Below, piece by piece: positions 16,625 to 26,348 of a DNA stretch of 55,475 nt. Origin of the DNA: CAZSAK01 sp964605155 (GTDB lineage Bacteria; Pseudomonadota; Gammaproteobacteria; SZUA-140); assembly GCA_964605155.1 (NCBI GenBank), contig CAZSAK010000018.1, positions 1 to 55,475 on the forward strand. The letters are read 5' to 3'. The position numbers were made by a program, and so were the translations under genes. Below the pieces are notes generated by a model. That model made no database searches, was not told where the DNA came from, and worked only from the letters and a program-made list of their open reading frames with translations. Position 1 is the first letter of the stretch. Every line of letters begins with the position of its first letter.

Positions 16625-19600
16625 ATGAAAAAATATATAAAGACAATCATCCGATACATAACTGCAGGCATGCTGCTCATACCGTTGACAATGGCATATA
16701 CATCCGTGCAGGCACGGCCGGGCACGTTGGCAAACATACCGCTGTTCCTCAGCACCGGCGTCGATCCCAATGTCGTATTCCTGAGCGATGATTCCGGCAG
16801 TATGGATTGGGGACTGATGACCGATGAAACCGACGGCATCATCTATCTAAGCGGTTTGCCCTACTGGTATGCAACACCTGCACCTGACAACGACTGGTTC
16901 TATGTCGCAGCCAGTGAAGACTACATGCTCTCCATCGGTGAAGCACCGCCGGTACTGGGTGTATGGCGTGCACGATTTTCGGGATATAACAGGATCTATT
17001 ACAATCCCGAGATTACCTATGAACCCTGGAAGGGCGTCGACAACACCGGTGCTACCTACGCCAACAGCCCGCCTGCCGCTGCGTTGCTCAACCCGTACAA
17101 TCCCGCGGCAGGGACTGTCGATCTGACGACCGTCACCAGCTACAGTACTGACTATCCTACGGTGGGAGCTGTCACTGTCACAAACTATTTTCCCGCCCGT
17201 TATTACACCTGGACCGACACGAACAGCGATGGCGTCGTCGATGCTGACGATGGCCATACCCTGATTGAAATCAGGCCCGTTACGCCCACATACACGGGGA
17301 GCGCAAACAGAACGGACTGTGCCGCTGCGCCGGTCTGTACCTATGCCGAGGAAATCCAGAACTTCGCCAACTGGTTCAGCTATTACCGCAAGCGTGAATA
17401 CGTCGCCAAGAACGCCATTACGTCTGTGGTAACCGGCATGGTAGGGCCGAGGGTGGGTTATGGCACCATCAACAATGTCAACAACGTCAAGATCAAGGTT
17501 GCCGAGATGAACTCCGATGTCGCCTCGGGCAACAAGCGGTCATTATTCGACAAGGTCTACTCATCGGATTCGTTGGGTTCCACGCCCCTGCGTCAGAATC
17601 TGAGGAATGTCGGGCGCTACTACGAATGTACCAATAACAATTTCTTCGGCGTCAGCGGTGCCGACTGTCCGATCTTGAGTGCCGCCGATGGCGGCATGTG
17701 CCAGCAGAATTTTGCAATTCTGTTGACAGACGGTTACCACAACGGCCCGAGCCCTTCCCTGTCACCCAGCGATACGGATGGGGACGATAATACCGACTAT
17801 GACGGCGGGCCCTATGCCGATAATTACAATAACACCCTCGCCGATGTGGCCATGCACTATTATGAGCGCGACCTCGATACCAGTCTGGACAATCTTGTGC
17901 CCGTGGTACCTGGGGTTGATGAGGCGGATCACCAGCACATGGTCACCTACACGGTCGCCTTTGGTGTGACGGGAACTATGGATCCCTTTGATACCAAGAC
18001 CCCCGGTGTCGCCAGTGACACTGATCCCACCGATGGATCATTCAGCTGGCCCGACCCCTTCGCAGGAAATTCCGAGAAGATCGATGACCTGTGGCATGCG
18101 GCGTATAACGGTCGCGGCCAGTTCCTGAGCGCACAGAACCCGGCCGATCTGAACGAATCATTGGGTGATGCAATCTCATCGATCGCCGACAGGACAAGCA
18201 GTGCCGCCGCGGTCGCGTTCAACTCGACCTCGCTGGGTACGGACAGTGTGGTCTATTTCGCACGCTTCCTGTCATCCACCTGGAGCGGGGAGCTCCTTGC
18301 CCACACACTCGATCCATTTACCGGTGCCATCGCCAGCTCACCAAGCTGGAATGCTGCGACCACGCTGAATGCCCAGATCCCTTCTACCCGTACAATCATT
18401 ACCTATAACGATGATACCGGCAGCGGCGTTGCCTTCAACTCCCTGGCAAGTCTGTCAACAAAACAGCAGAATGACCTCAATAGGGGTCCGTCGGGTGCCG
18501 ATGGCCTGGGTCAGGACCGTATCGATTACCTGCGCGGTGATCGCAGTGACGAGGGAACGGGAAACAACTTCCGGGTGCGCAGCGGCGTGCTTGGGGACAT
18601 CATCCATTCAAACCCGGTCTATGTCGGCAAGCCTCAACTCAGATATCCGGATAATTTCCCTGACCCGGGCTACGACAGCTTCAAAACCGCCAATGCCGGA
18701 CGCGACGGTATCATCTATGTCGGTGCCAATGACGGCATGCTGCATGGTTTCGATGAAATGACCGGAGAAGAGAGAATAGCCTATATGCCCAATGCACTGT
18801 TCTCAAACGGGGCATCCTCGGGACTGCACTACCTGACCGATCCCGCCTATTCACACCGTTATTACGTCGATCTAAGCCCCGTTGTTGCGGATGTCTATCT
18901 CGGCGGCGCATGGAAGACAGTGCTGGTCGGTGGATTGCGAGGCGGCGGTCAGGGCCTGTTCGCGCTGGATGTGACCGACCCATCAACACTGGATGAGACC
19001 AATGCGGCTTCGATCGTGAAATGGGAGTTCACGCCAAGCGATGATCCGGACCTGGGATACACCTACAGCAAACCGACGATAGCAAGGCTGAACAACGGTG
19101 AATGGGCCGCTATCGTAGGCAACGGCTACAATAATTCGGGCGACGGCAAGGCACACCTGTTTGTGATCAATATGGCCGATGGCAGCCATATCGATATCAC
19201 CGCAGCCGGCAGTGAAGGTTCGCTTGCCGATCCCAATGGTCTTTCGGCCCCCGGTGTCGTCGATAATGACGGCGATGGGGTGGCCGACCTGGCCTATGCC
19301 GGTGATCTGTTCGGTAATCTCTATAAATTCGACCTGAGCAGTTTTACATCCGACCTCCTGTTCGACGGCACCCAGCCGATCACCTCGAAACCGGTGGCCG
19401 CCAGACATCCAACCGAATCCGGCAACAATACCGAGCCCAATATCCTGGTGTTCTTCGGTACCGGCCAATACCTTATCGAGGGGGACAAGGCGTCGGCATC
19501 TACCCAGAGCTTCTATGGTATATGGGATGGTGGATCAAACAGCCCGATAACACCCGCCGATCTGCTCGAACAAACCTACACAACCACGGGTAGCTATCGG

Positions 19601-20056
19601 ATCATGACCGATAACGATATCAACTACGGGACGCAGAATAGTAAAGACAAGGGTTGGAAGATCAACTTTACCGGTGGTGAACGCATCATTGCCGATCCGC
19701 TGGTACGCGGCGATTTCGTGGTCTTCACGACCATGCAGCCCGATACCACGGTCTGCAGCTACGGCGGTTCCGGCTGGATCATGGGCGTCAAACTGATCAA
19801 CGGCGGCCAGCCTGAAGACCCGCTGTGGGATATCAATGACGACGGTGCATTCAGTGACGATGACCTGGTTGGTGGCGAGGCCCCGGGTGGTGTGATCATC
19901 GACAAGGGTATGCCGAACCAGGCCAAGGTACTCAGTGACCTGGTCTATGTCACCGACACGTCGGGGGATACACCTGATGATCCGCTGAAGGGCCATTTTT
20001 ATGACGGCCCGGGCGAAGGTCGCCTGTCCTGGCGTGAGATCAGCACCGGTAACTGA
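16625..20056 (+). CDS. pilY1: Type IV pilus tip protein PilY1
   Basis: A 1143-residue exported protein. The ATG at 16625 follows AGGAG and gives a signal peptide (about 1-30); an open frame upstream overlaps pilX and is not used. FLSDDSGSMDWG (near residue 59) matches a von Willebrand A MIDAS motif (DxSxS). The C-terminal third is a PilY1 beta-propeller with the calcium loop DNDGDGVADLAYAGDLFGN. PilY1 sits at the pilus tip, controls extension and retraction, and in some species acts in adhesion or surface sensing. Repeated Asp/Asn-Gly calcium-like loops occur through the middle. Position after pilX and before pilY2/pilE matches the Pseudomonas cluster. Confidence 0.93.
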   Translation: MKKYIKTIIRYITAGMLLIPLTMAYTSVQARPGTLANIPLFLSTGVDPNVVFLSDDSGSMDWGLMTDETDGIIYLSGLPYWYATPAPDNDWFYVAASEDYMLSIGEAPPVLGVWRARFSGYNRIYYNPEITYEPWKGVDNTGATYANSPPAAALLNPYNPAAGTVDLTTVTSYSTDYPTVGAVTVTNYFPARYYTWTDTNSDGVVDADDGHTLIEIRPVTPTYTGSANRTDCAAAPVCTYAEEIQNFANWFSYYRKREYVAKNAITSVVTGMVGPRVGYGTINNVNNVKIKVAEMNSDVASGNKRSLFDKVYSSDSLGSTPLRQNLRNVGRYYECTNNNFFGVSGADCPILSAADGGMCQQNFAILLTDGYHNGPSPSLSPSDTDGDDNTDYDGGPYADNYNNTLADVAMHYYERDLDTSLDNLVPVVPGVDEADHQHMVTYTVAFGVTGTMDPFDTKTPGVASDTDPTDGSFSWPDPFAGNSEKIDDLWHAAYNGRGQFLSAQNPADLNESLGDAISSIADRTSSAAAVAFNSTSLGTDSVVYFARFLSSTWSGELLAHTLDPFTGAIASSPSWNAATTLNAQIPSTRTIITYNDDTGSGVAFNSLASLSTKQQNDLNRGPSGADGLGQDRIDYLRGDRSDEGTGNNFRVRSGVLGDIIHSNPVYVGKPQLRYPDNFPDPGYDSFKTANAGRDGIIYVGANDGMLHGFDEMTGEERIAYMPNALFSNGASSGLHYLTDPAYSHRYYVDLSPVVADVYLGGAWKTVLVGGLRGGGQGLFALDVTDPSTLDETNAASIVKWEFTPSDDPDLGYTYSKPTIARLNNGEWAAIVGNGYNNSGDGKAHLFVINMADGSHIDITAAGSEGSLADPNGLSAPGVVDNDGDGVADLAYAGDLFGNLYKFDLSSFTSDLLFDGTQPITSKPVAARHPTESGNNTEPNILVFFGTGQYLIEGDKASASTQSFYGIWDGGSNSPITPADLLEQTYTTTGSYRIMTDNDINYGTQNSKDKGWKINFTGGERIIADPLVRGDFVVFTTMQPDTTVCSYGGSGWIMGVKLINGGQPEDPLWDINDDGAFSDDDLVGGEAPGGVIIDKGMPNQAKVLSDLVYVTDTSGDTPDDPLKGHFYDGPGEGRLSWREISTGN

Positions 20057-20105
20057 TGTATACATCGGTCAACTTAATTAAAGTATCACAAACGGAGTCT
20101 GTAAA

Positions 20106-20459
20106 ATGAACAAAACCAGCTTGATTATGTCGTTACTGTTTGGCTGTATACTGTGTTCAACTGTTATACGTGCGGATGATCTGCCCAGCTACTATCCCCC
20201 TGCCTTTCGTATGTCGGGCACCCTGGAGCGGCTCGATCTCCAGAGCGGTGTAGCGGTTATCGGCGATATGAACATGACGCTGTCGGATAATGTCCATGTC
20301 TATACCTTGAGTTCCCGTTTCTCTTCCGTGCATACATTGCATCCGGGCATAAAGGTCGGTGTCTCGTTTTCACCCAGAGGCGGTGAGAAGCTATTGATCA
20401 CCGATATATGGGTACTCCCCGATGATTACAGATTACATCCCACTAGCCGTCATAACTAG
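20106..20459 (+). CDS. Small exported protein in the position of PilY2
   Basis: A 117-residue protein with a signal peptide (MNKTSLIMSLLFGCILCSTVIRA, cleavage near 23). The mature part is beta-rich (GTLERLDLQSGVAVIGDMNM; HPGIKVGVSFSP). In Pseudomonas aeruginosa a small protein, PilY2, is encoded between pilY1 and pilE, and this one has the same place and size. Sequence likeness to PilY2 is plausible but weak by eye. The fold pattern resembles small OB-like domains that hold metal or RNA in other contexts. Start ATG is preceded by CGGAG. Confidence 0.7.
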   Translation: MNKTSLIMSLLFGCILCSTVIRADDLPSYYPPAFRMSGTLERLDLQSGVAVIGDMNMTLSDNVHVYTLSSRFSSVHTLHPGIKVGVSFSPRGGEKLLITDIWVLPDDYRLHPTSRHN

Positions 20460-20496
20460 ACAGATATTTGCAAGTCATTCAACTGGAGGATTTAAC

Positions 20497-20883
20497 GTGA
20501 ACAGATCGAAACTTGCCGGTTTTACCCTGATCGAACTGCTGATAGTGATCGCCATTATCGGTATCATCACCGCCGTCGCCTACCCGTCATACCAGTCCAG
20601 CATGACCAAGACCCGGCGCTCGGACGGTCAGGCAGCACTGCTCGACATCATGAACGCCGAGGAGCGTTACTATACCGAAAACAATACCTACACCGCGACA
20701 TTATCGGATCTCAACAGGACCTCGTCTTCCGAAGAGGGTCATTACACCGTCTCAGCGGCCGCCTGTGGCAGTGGTATCGACACATGTGTCCTGTTGACCG
20801 CCGTCCCGCAAGGGGTACAGGCAAGTGATGGCAATCTCACTCTGAATTCGCAAGGTATTAAGTTACCTGCAGACAAGTGGTAA
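20497..20883 (+). CDS. pilE: Type IV pilin-like protein PilE
   Basis: A 128-residue pilin. A GTG at 20497, preceded by CTGGAGG at 20483-20489, gives the short leader MNRSKLAG before FTLIELLIVIAIIGIITAVA. A frame open from 20422 has no leader-like sequence and is not used. YPSYQSSMTKTRRSDGQ follows the helix, as in PilE minor pilins. Two cysteines near residues 89 and 95 enclose a short C-terminal loop. It ends the pil operon and is convergent with ispH, whose stop is 21 bp away; no clear terminator fits in that gap. Confidence 0.9.
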   Translation: MNRSKLAGFTLIELLIVIAIIGIITAVAYPSYQSSMTKTRRSDGQAALLDIMNAEERYYTENNTYTATLSDLNRTSSSEEGHYTVSAAACGSGIDTCVLLTAVPQGVQASDGNLTLNSQGIKLPADKW

Positions 20884-20904
20884 CCAACGAATAGTCGGTG
20901 AGTG

Positions 20905-21852
20905 TCAGCGGGCGATGGCCGCCTGTAACTCGCGGGGCAGTGAAAACACTACATGCTCGGGGTGCCCCTGGATATCCTCAACGCTTTTTGCACCCAGTGA
21001 CCTGAGGCGTTTGATGACCTCATCGACCAGTATCTCCGGCACCGATGCACCGGCGGTGATTCCGATACACTCCTTCCCCGCCAACCACTCCTGCTGAATC
21101 TCATCACTGTTATCGATCAGATAGGCGGGGGTGGCATTTTTCTCGGCGATCTCCCGCAGGCGGTTGGAATTGGAACTGTTACGCGAGCCCACTACCAACA
21201 CCACATCACATTGTGTGGCCAACAGTTTCACGGCATCCTGCCGGTTCTGGGTGGCATAACAGATATCATCCTTTCTCGGCCCGATGATGTTCGGGAAACG
21301 TCTGCGCAGCGAATCGATCACCAGGGCGGTATCATCCATGGAAAGCGTGGTCTGGGTAACGAAGGCGATATTGCCCGGATCCTTGACGACCAGATGCTCG
21401 ACGTCCTGGGGGCTTTCAACCAGATACATGCCCGGTCCGTTCCCCTTGCGGTACTGACCTAATGTCCCCTCGACCTCCGGGTGTCCGGCATGACCGATCA
21501 GGATACATTCCCGGTTTGCCTGCTCATGCCTGACAACCTCGACATGGACCTTCGTCACCAGCGGACAGGTTGCATCGAACACCCGCAGTCCACGCTGCGT
21601 GGCATCATCACGCACCGCCCGGGAAACACCATGGGCGCTGAAGATCGCGATTGCCCCGTCCGGCACCTCGTGCAGTTCGTCAACAAAGATGGCGCCACGA
21701 TCACGCAGTCCCTGCACCACGAACTTGTTATGCACCACCTCGTGACGTACATACACCGGCGCGCCGAAGATCTCCAGCACGCGCTCGACGATTTCGATCG
21801 CCCGCTCGACGCCGGCACAAAAACCCCTGGGATTGGCTAGAAATACCTGCAT
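20905..21852 (-). CDS. ispH: 4-hydroxy-3-methylbut-2-enyl diphosphate reductase IspH
   Basis: A 315-residue iron-sulphur enzyme for the last step of the MEP pathway, giving IPP and DMAPP. Cluster cysteines are in NPRGFCAGVERAI, FDATCPLVTKVH and DDICYATQNRQ. The substrate-binding histidines and threonines appear in HEVVHNKFV, GHAGHPEVEGT and VTQTTLS. It is the last gene of the minus-strand run murJ-ribF-ileS-lspA-ispH. Confidence 0.97.
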   Translation of the reverse strand: MQVFLANPRGFCAGVERAIEIVERVLEIFGAPVYVRHEVVHNKFVVQGLRDRGAIFVDELHEVPDGAIAIFSAHGVSRAVRDDATQRGLRVFDATCPLVTKVHVEVVRHEQANRECILIGHAGHPEVEGTLGQYRKGNGPGMYLVESPQDVEHLVVKDPGNIAFVTQTTLSMDDTALVIDSLRRRFPNIIGPRKDDICYATQNRQDAVKLLATQCDVVLVVGSRNSSNSNRLREIAEKNATPAYLIDNSDEIQQEWLAGKECIGITAGASVPEILVDEVIKRLRSLGAKSVEDIQGHPEHVVFSLPRELQAAIAR

Positions 21853-21902
21853 CTATTCACTGACGTATGTTGTGGACTTCAGGCTGCATGATGAATGTCA
21901 TA

Positions 21903-22379
21903 TTATAACGTATCGGGATGATGTCGCACGCCCCATATGGCATCGACGATCAGCAGGACGGTACCGATTGTAATCGCGGAATCGGCCACGTTGAAGGCCG
22001 GCCAATGCCATTGATCGTAATAGACATCGATAAAATCAATCACATAACCCAGCTGAATCCGGTCCCACACATTTCCCAATGCACCACCCAGGATCAGCGC
22101 CAGCGGGATCGCGGTACGGGTGGCAGTCTGCGGTAATCCCCGCATCCAGATAAGCACCACCATACTCACCACCAGCGCCAGGGTAATGAAAAACCAGCGT
22201 TGCCAACCGGATGCGTCATCTAAAAAGCTGAAAGCCGCGCCCGTATTGTGCGCCAGTGTAAGATTGATAAATGGTATGACCTCGACCGGTTTGTGAAGCG
22301 CGAGCAGGTCACTGGCCAGGTGTTTGGTCAGCTGGTCGAGGATAATAACAACCGCAGTAATCCAGAGCCATTTCAACAT
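21903..22379 (-). CDS. lspA: Lipoprotein signal peptidase LspA
   Basis: A 158-residue inner-membrane aspartyl protease with four membrane helices that removes signal peptides from diacylglyceryl-modified prolipoproteins. Conserved blocks are HNTGAAFSFL, GGALGNVWDRI with the first catalytic aspartate region, and DFIDVYYDQWHWPAFNVADSAI with the second. It lies 21 bp after ileS, a very common arrangement. Confidence 0.97.
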   Translation of the reverse strand: MLKWLWITAVVIILDQLTKHLASDLLALHKPVEVIPFINLTLAHNTGAAFSFLDDASGWQRWFFITLALVVSMVVLIWMRGLPQTATRTAIPLALILGGALGNVWDRIQLGYVIDFIDVYYDQWHWPAFNVADSAITIGTVLLIVDAIWGVRHHPDTL

Positions 22380-22400
22380 GACGGCATCACTTGTAGCTGT

Positions 22401-25247
22401 TCATGCGAAGCGGCGAATCTCGCCTTCGCCCGTGACATTCTCCACACAACGACCACATAACTGTGGATCGCCGCTGTCACTGCCCACGTCCTCGCGGTGG
22501 TGCCAGCAACGCACGCACTTTTGATATGCGGAAGGTTGCACGGTTATCCAGACGGATTCAGCGCTGTTTAATGCCGCCTCTACGGCATCATCGGGACGCG
22601 GTTCGCGCGGATGAATACGTGCATAGGAGGTAATCAGTACGAAACGCAGTTCATCGTCGAGCTTCGCCAGTTCATTATACAAATCCCGGTCACAATACAG
22701 ATCGATCTCTGCATCCAGGGATGAGCCAATCTCGCCCGCCACACGTAGCCGTTCGAGTTCCCTGCCGACCGCCTCCCGTACATCGAGTACACGTTCCCAG
22801 AATTCCCTGTCCATGCCACTGGACGAAAGATCTGCATCAAACTTCTCGGCCGGCTCATACCAGGTCTCGAGAAAGACCGATTCCATATGCTTACCCGGTA
22901 TGTGCTGCCAGATGTCTTCCGCAGTAAAACTCAGAACCGGCGCAAGCCAGCGAACCAATGCCTCGATGATGTGATACATGGCGGTCTGTGCCGAACGCCT
23001 TGGAACACCGTCGGCCTGGGTGGTGTATTGACGGTCCTTGATGATATCCAGATAGAAACTGCCCATGTCCACCGTACAAAAGTTATGGATCTTCTGATAG
23101 ATCAGATGAAATTCAAAATCCTCATATGCGGAGCGGATATCGCCTTGCAGCTGCCGGGCCCTGTCCACGATCCAGCGATCCAGCACTAGCATCTCGCCTG
23201 CATCCAGCAGGTGATGCTGTGGATCAAAGCCATTGAGGTTCGCGAGCAGAAAGCGGGCGGTATTACGTATGCGGCGGTAGGCATCCGACATGCGCTTCAG
23301 GATCACATCTGATACGCTCATCTCACCACTGTAATCGGTGGCGGCAACCCATAAGCGGATGATGTCCGCACCCAGGGTGTTGACCACCTTTTGCGGGGCG
23401 ATGACATTACCAAGGGATTTCGACATCTTCCTGCCCTGGGCATCGACGGTGAAGCCGTGTGTCAGAACGGATTTATAGGGCGCCACACCGTTCATCCCGA
23501 CAGAGGTCAGCAACGATGACTGGAACCAGCCACGATGCTGGTCGGAGCCCTCCAGATAGAGATCGGCGGGAAAGGCCAGCTGACTATCCTGGCTGAGCAC
23601 ACAGTAATGCGTCACTCCGGAATCGAACCATACATCCAGAGTATCCATCACCTTTTCATATTCCCCGGCTGCCTCACCCAACAGATCCGCGGCATCAAGG
23701 TCAAACCATGCATCGACGCCCGAGGCCTCCACGCGCAAGGCGATATCCTCGACCAAGCGATGCATATCCGGGTGCAATTCACCCGTGGTCTTGTGTATAA
23801 ACAACGTGATCGGGACACCCCATGTACGTTGACGTGATATACACCAGTCGGGACGATTTGTGACCATACCCTCGATACGGGCCTGACCCCACTTCGGCAT
23901 CCAGCGCACCTGTTTGATCGTCTTGAGCGCGATATCGCGTAATCCCTGCTGCGACATGCTGATAAACCATTGCGGTGTGGCACGAAAAATGATCGGCGTT
24001 TTATGCCGCCAGCAGTGTGGATAGCTGTGGCGTAAGGATTCCTCATGCAATAACGCACCATTGGCCTTCAGGACCTCGATGATACGGTCATTGGCGGTGA
24101 AGACATGCTCACCACCGAATAAGGGAGTATCTGGTAAAAAACGACCAGCACCGTCAACAGGGTTATCCACCTTGAGGTGGTAACGTAAACCGATAACATA
24201 ATCATCCTGGCCGTGACCTGGAGCGGTATGCACCGCACCGGTACCGGCATCGGCAGTTACGTGGTCCCCCATGATAATCGGTACTTCGCGCGGATAAAAA
24301 GGATGTTGCAACCTGATGCCTTCCAGCTCACTGCCACTGCAATAGGCAATGACGTGATAGGTCTCGATTCCGTACCGCAACATCGTATCCTTGAGCAGCT
24401 TGTCGGCGAGCAACAGGCGTTCGGGACCATGCTCACCGTCACATTGCACAAGCACATAATCAAACTCGGGATTGAGCGCAACCGCCTGGTTTGCGGGCAG
24501 TGTCCAGGGTGTCGTGGTCCAGATGACAACAGAGATTGGCCCCTTGCCTTCATGATCAGGCACATGGTGACAACGTATCAGCAATGTTTCATCGTCAAGC
24601 ACGGCAAAACGCACATCGATCGCCGGTGAGGTACGTTCTTCATACTCGACCTCGGCCTCTGCCAGCGCCGAGCCACAGGCGCTGCACCAGTGTACCGGCT
24701 TGAATCCCTTGTGCAGATGACCGTTATCGATGATACGCCCGAGTGCGCGGATGATGTTCGCCTCGAAACGATAATCCATGGTGAGATAGGGATTGTCCCA
24801 GTCACCCAACACCCCGAGTCGTCGAAAATCATCGCGTTGGTTATCGACCTGTTTGCCGGCATATTCACGGCAGGCATCTCGAAAGGTTCCGGCATCAACC
24901 TTGTAACCTGCCTTGCCGACCTTTTTTTCCACCACCAGTTCAATCGGCAGGCCATGACAATCCCAACCCGGTACATAGGGTGCATCGAAGCCTTCAAGAC
25001 TCTTCGACTTGACGATCATATCCTTCAATATCTTGTTGACGGCGTGGCCGATATGGATCTCGCCGTTGGCATAGGGAGGCCCGTCATGGAGAACAAACTT
25101 GACGCGGCCGGCCCGCAGCTCGCGCAACCTGCCGTATATATCCTGCTCCTGCCATTGCTTGAGAAACCCGGGCTCCCGGTTGGCAAGGTTGGCCTTCATC
25201 GAAAATGCAGTGTGAGGTAGATTCAGTGTATCTTTATATTCTGCCAT
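22401..25247 (-). CDS. ileS: Isoleucyl-tRNA synthetase
   Basis: A 948-residue class I synthetase. The HIGH motif is in PPYANGEIHIGHAVNK (near residue 58) and KMSKS in GRKMSKSLGNVIAP (near 603). The editing domain includes TTTPWTLPANQAV. The C-terminal zinc finger is CVRCWHHREDVG...LCGRCVENV (near 905-935), so this is the bacterial zinc-bearing type. It lies between ribF and lspA. Confidence 0.98.
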   Translation of the reverse strand: MAEYKDTLNLPHTAFSMKANLANREPGFLKQWQEQDIYGRLRELRAGRVKFVLHDGPPYANGEIHIGHAVNKILKDMIVKSKSLEGFDAPYVPGWDCHGLPIELVVEKKVGKAGYKVDAGTFRDACREYAGKQVDNQRDDFRRLGVLGDWDNPYLTMDYRFEANIIRALGRIIDNGHLHKGFKPVHWCSACGSALAEAEVEYEERTSPAIDVRFAVLDDETLLIRCHHVPDHEGKGPISVVIWTTTPWTLPANQAVALNPEFDYVLVQCDGEHGPERLLLADKLLKDTMLRYGIETYHVIAYCSGSELEGIRLQHPFYPREVPIIMGDHVTADAGTGAVHTAPGHGQDDYVIGLRYHLKVDNPVDGAGRFLPDTPLFGGEHVFTANDRIIEVLKANGALLHEESLRHSYPHCWRHKTPIIFRATPQWFISMSQQGLRDIALKTIKQVRWMPKWGQARIEGMVTNRPDWCISRQRTWGVPITLFIHKTTGELHPDMHRLVEDIALRVEASGVDAWFDLDAADLLGEAAGEYEKVMDTLDVWFDSGVTHYCVLSQDSQLAFPADLYLEGSDQHRGWFQSSLLTSVGMNGVAPYKSVLTHGFTVDAQGRKMSKSLGNVIAPQKVVNTLGADIIRLWVAATDYSGEMSVSDVILKRMSDAYRRIRNTARFLLANLNGFDPQHHLLDAGEMLVLDRWIVDRARQLQGDIRSAYEDFEFHLIYQKIHNFCTVDMGSFYLDIIKDRQYTTQADGVPRRSAQTAMYHIIEALVRWLAPVLSFTAEDIWQHIPGKHMESVFLETWYEPAEKFDADLSSSGMDREFWERVLDVREAVGRELERLRVAGEIGSSLDAEIDLYCDRDLYNELAKLDDELRFVLITSYARIHPREPRPDDAVEAALNSAESVWITVQPSAYQKCVRCWHHREDVGSDSGDPQLCGRCVENVTGEGEIRRFA

Positions 25248-25275
25248 TCAGTTCTTTTTGTCCTTGTCGAATCAT

Positions 25276-26238
25276 TCACACGGATAGACGATGTTGCTTC
25301 CCCAGCGCCGGATGTTTCTCAAAAAAGGCACGCGCGGCGCACTCATCCCGTAGTATCTGCTGTTTCAATGCATCGAGGGATTCGAAACGTTTCTCGTCCC
25401 GCAACTTGGTCAGGAATTCAACCTGCACATGTCGCCCGTAAATGTCAGCGGCAAAATCGAGTACATGCACCTCCAGTAAACAGGTCCTGCCATTCACAGT
25501 GGGACGCATACCGATATTCGCCACACCTTTCAATGGTTCGGTATCAAGCCCGAATACTTCCACCGCATAGACCCCCATCAGCGGTGTTGCACGCCGGTGC
25601 AAATAGATATTAGCGGTCGGATATCCAATGGTACGTCCGCGTTGATCACCATATACAATACGGCCGGACATACGATATGACCTGCCGAGCATCTTTTCCG
25701 CGGCGCTCAAATCTCCTTGCGCCAACGCCTTGCGTATCAGTGTACTGCTGACCCGCCTGTCATCGACGTTGAAGTTATGCATTTTGATCACCTGGAATCC
25801 ATCGCGTTCCCCGGCCTTCCTCAGCATGTCCGTGTCTCCGCGACGTCTATGGCCAAATCTGAAATCATCGCCCACCACCAGGTAATGCACACCCAGGCCT
25901 GCCACCAGAACCTTGCTGATAAAATCCTCCGCCGGCATTTGCGCCAGTGCCTGATTGAATCTCAAACACACAATACGATCGACAGCATAGCGACGTAATG
26001 CCTGCATCTTTTCACGAAAGCGAGTCAGCCTTGGGGGGACATTGGCTACCGCAAAGAACTCCTGCGGATGAGGCTCGAAGGTAATGACGGTCGATGGAAG
26101 TCCGGCCTCCGCTGACTTTTCCGACAATTGTCCCAATACCGCTTGATGCCCGAGATGAACGCCGTCGAAATTGCCGATAGCTATCACGCATCCCCGATGT
26201 CTCGGTCTCAAATTGTAAAGGCCGCGTATTAATTCCAT
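25276..26238 (-). CDS. ribF: Bifunctional riboflavin kinase / FAD synthetase
   Basis: A 320-residue enzyme that makes FMN and then FAD. The N-terminal adenylyltransferase half has IAIGNFDGVHLGHQAVL and GDDFRFGHRRRGDTDML. The C-terminal kinase half has GRTIGYPTANIYL and VANIGMRPTV. It is placed upstream of ileS as in many Gammaproteobacteria; 28 bp separate them. Confidence 0.97.
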   Translation of the reverse strand: MELIRGLYNLRPRHRGCVIAIGNFDGVHLGHQAVLGQLSEKSAEAGLPSTVITFEPHPQEFFAVANVPPRLTRFREKMQALRRYAVDRIVCLRFNQALAQMPAEDFISKVLVAGLGVHYLVVGDDFRFGHRRRGDTDMLRKAGERDGFQVIKMHNFNVDDRRVSSTLIRKALAQGDLSAAEKMLGRSYRMSGRIVYGDQRGRTIGYPTANIYLHRRATPLMGVYAVEVFGLDTEPLKGVANIGMRPTVNGRTCLLEVHVLDFAADIYGRHVQVEFLTKLRDEKRFESLDALKQQILRDECAARAFFEKHPALGKQHRLSV

Positions 26239-26348
26239 AAAGGCGCCAGGCTAATTCAAGCGAAATATAATCAAGTCTATAAATTTAAAAAGTATAACAA
26301 TAATGTTGCGTGGTTAATAATCCACTATATGTCATGCTTAACATCCAC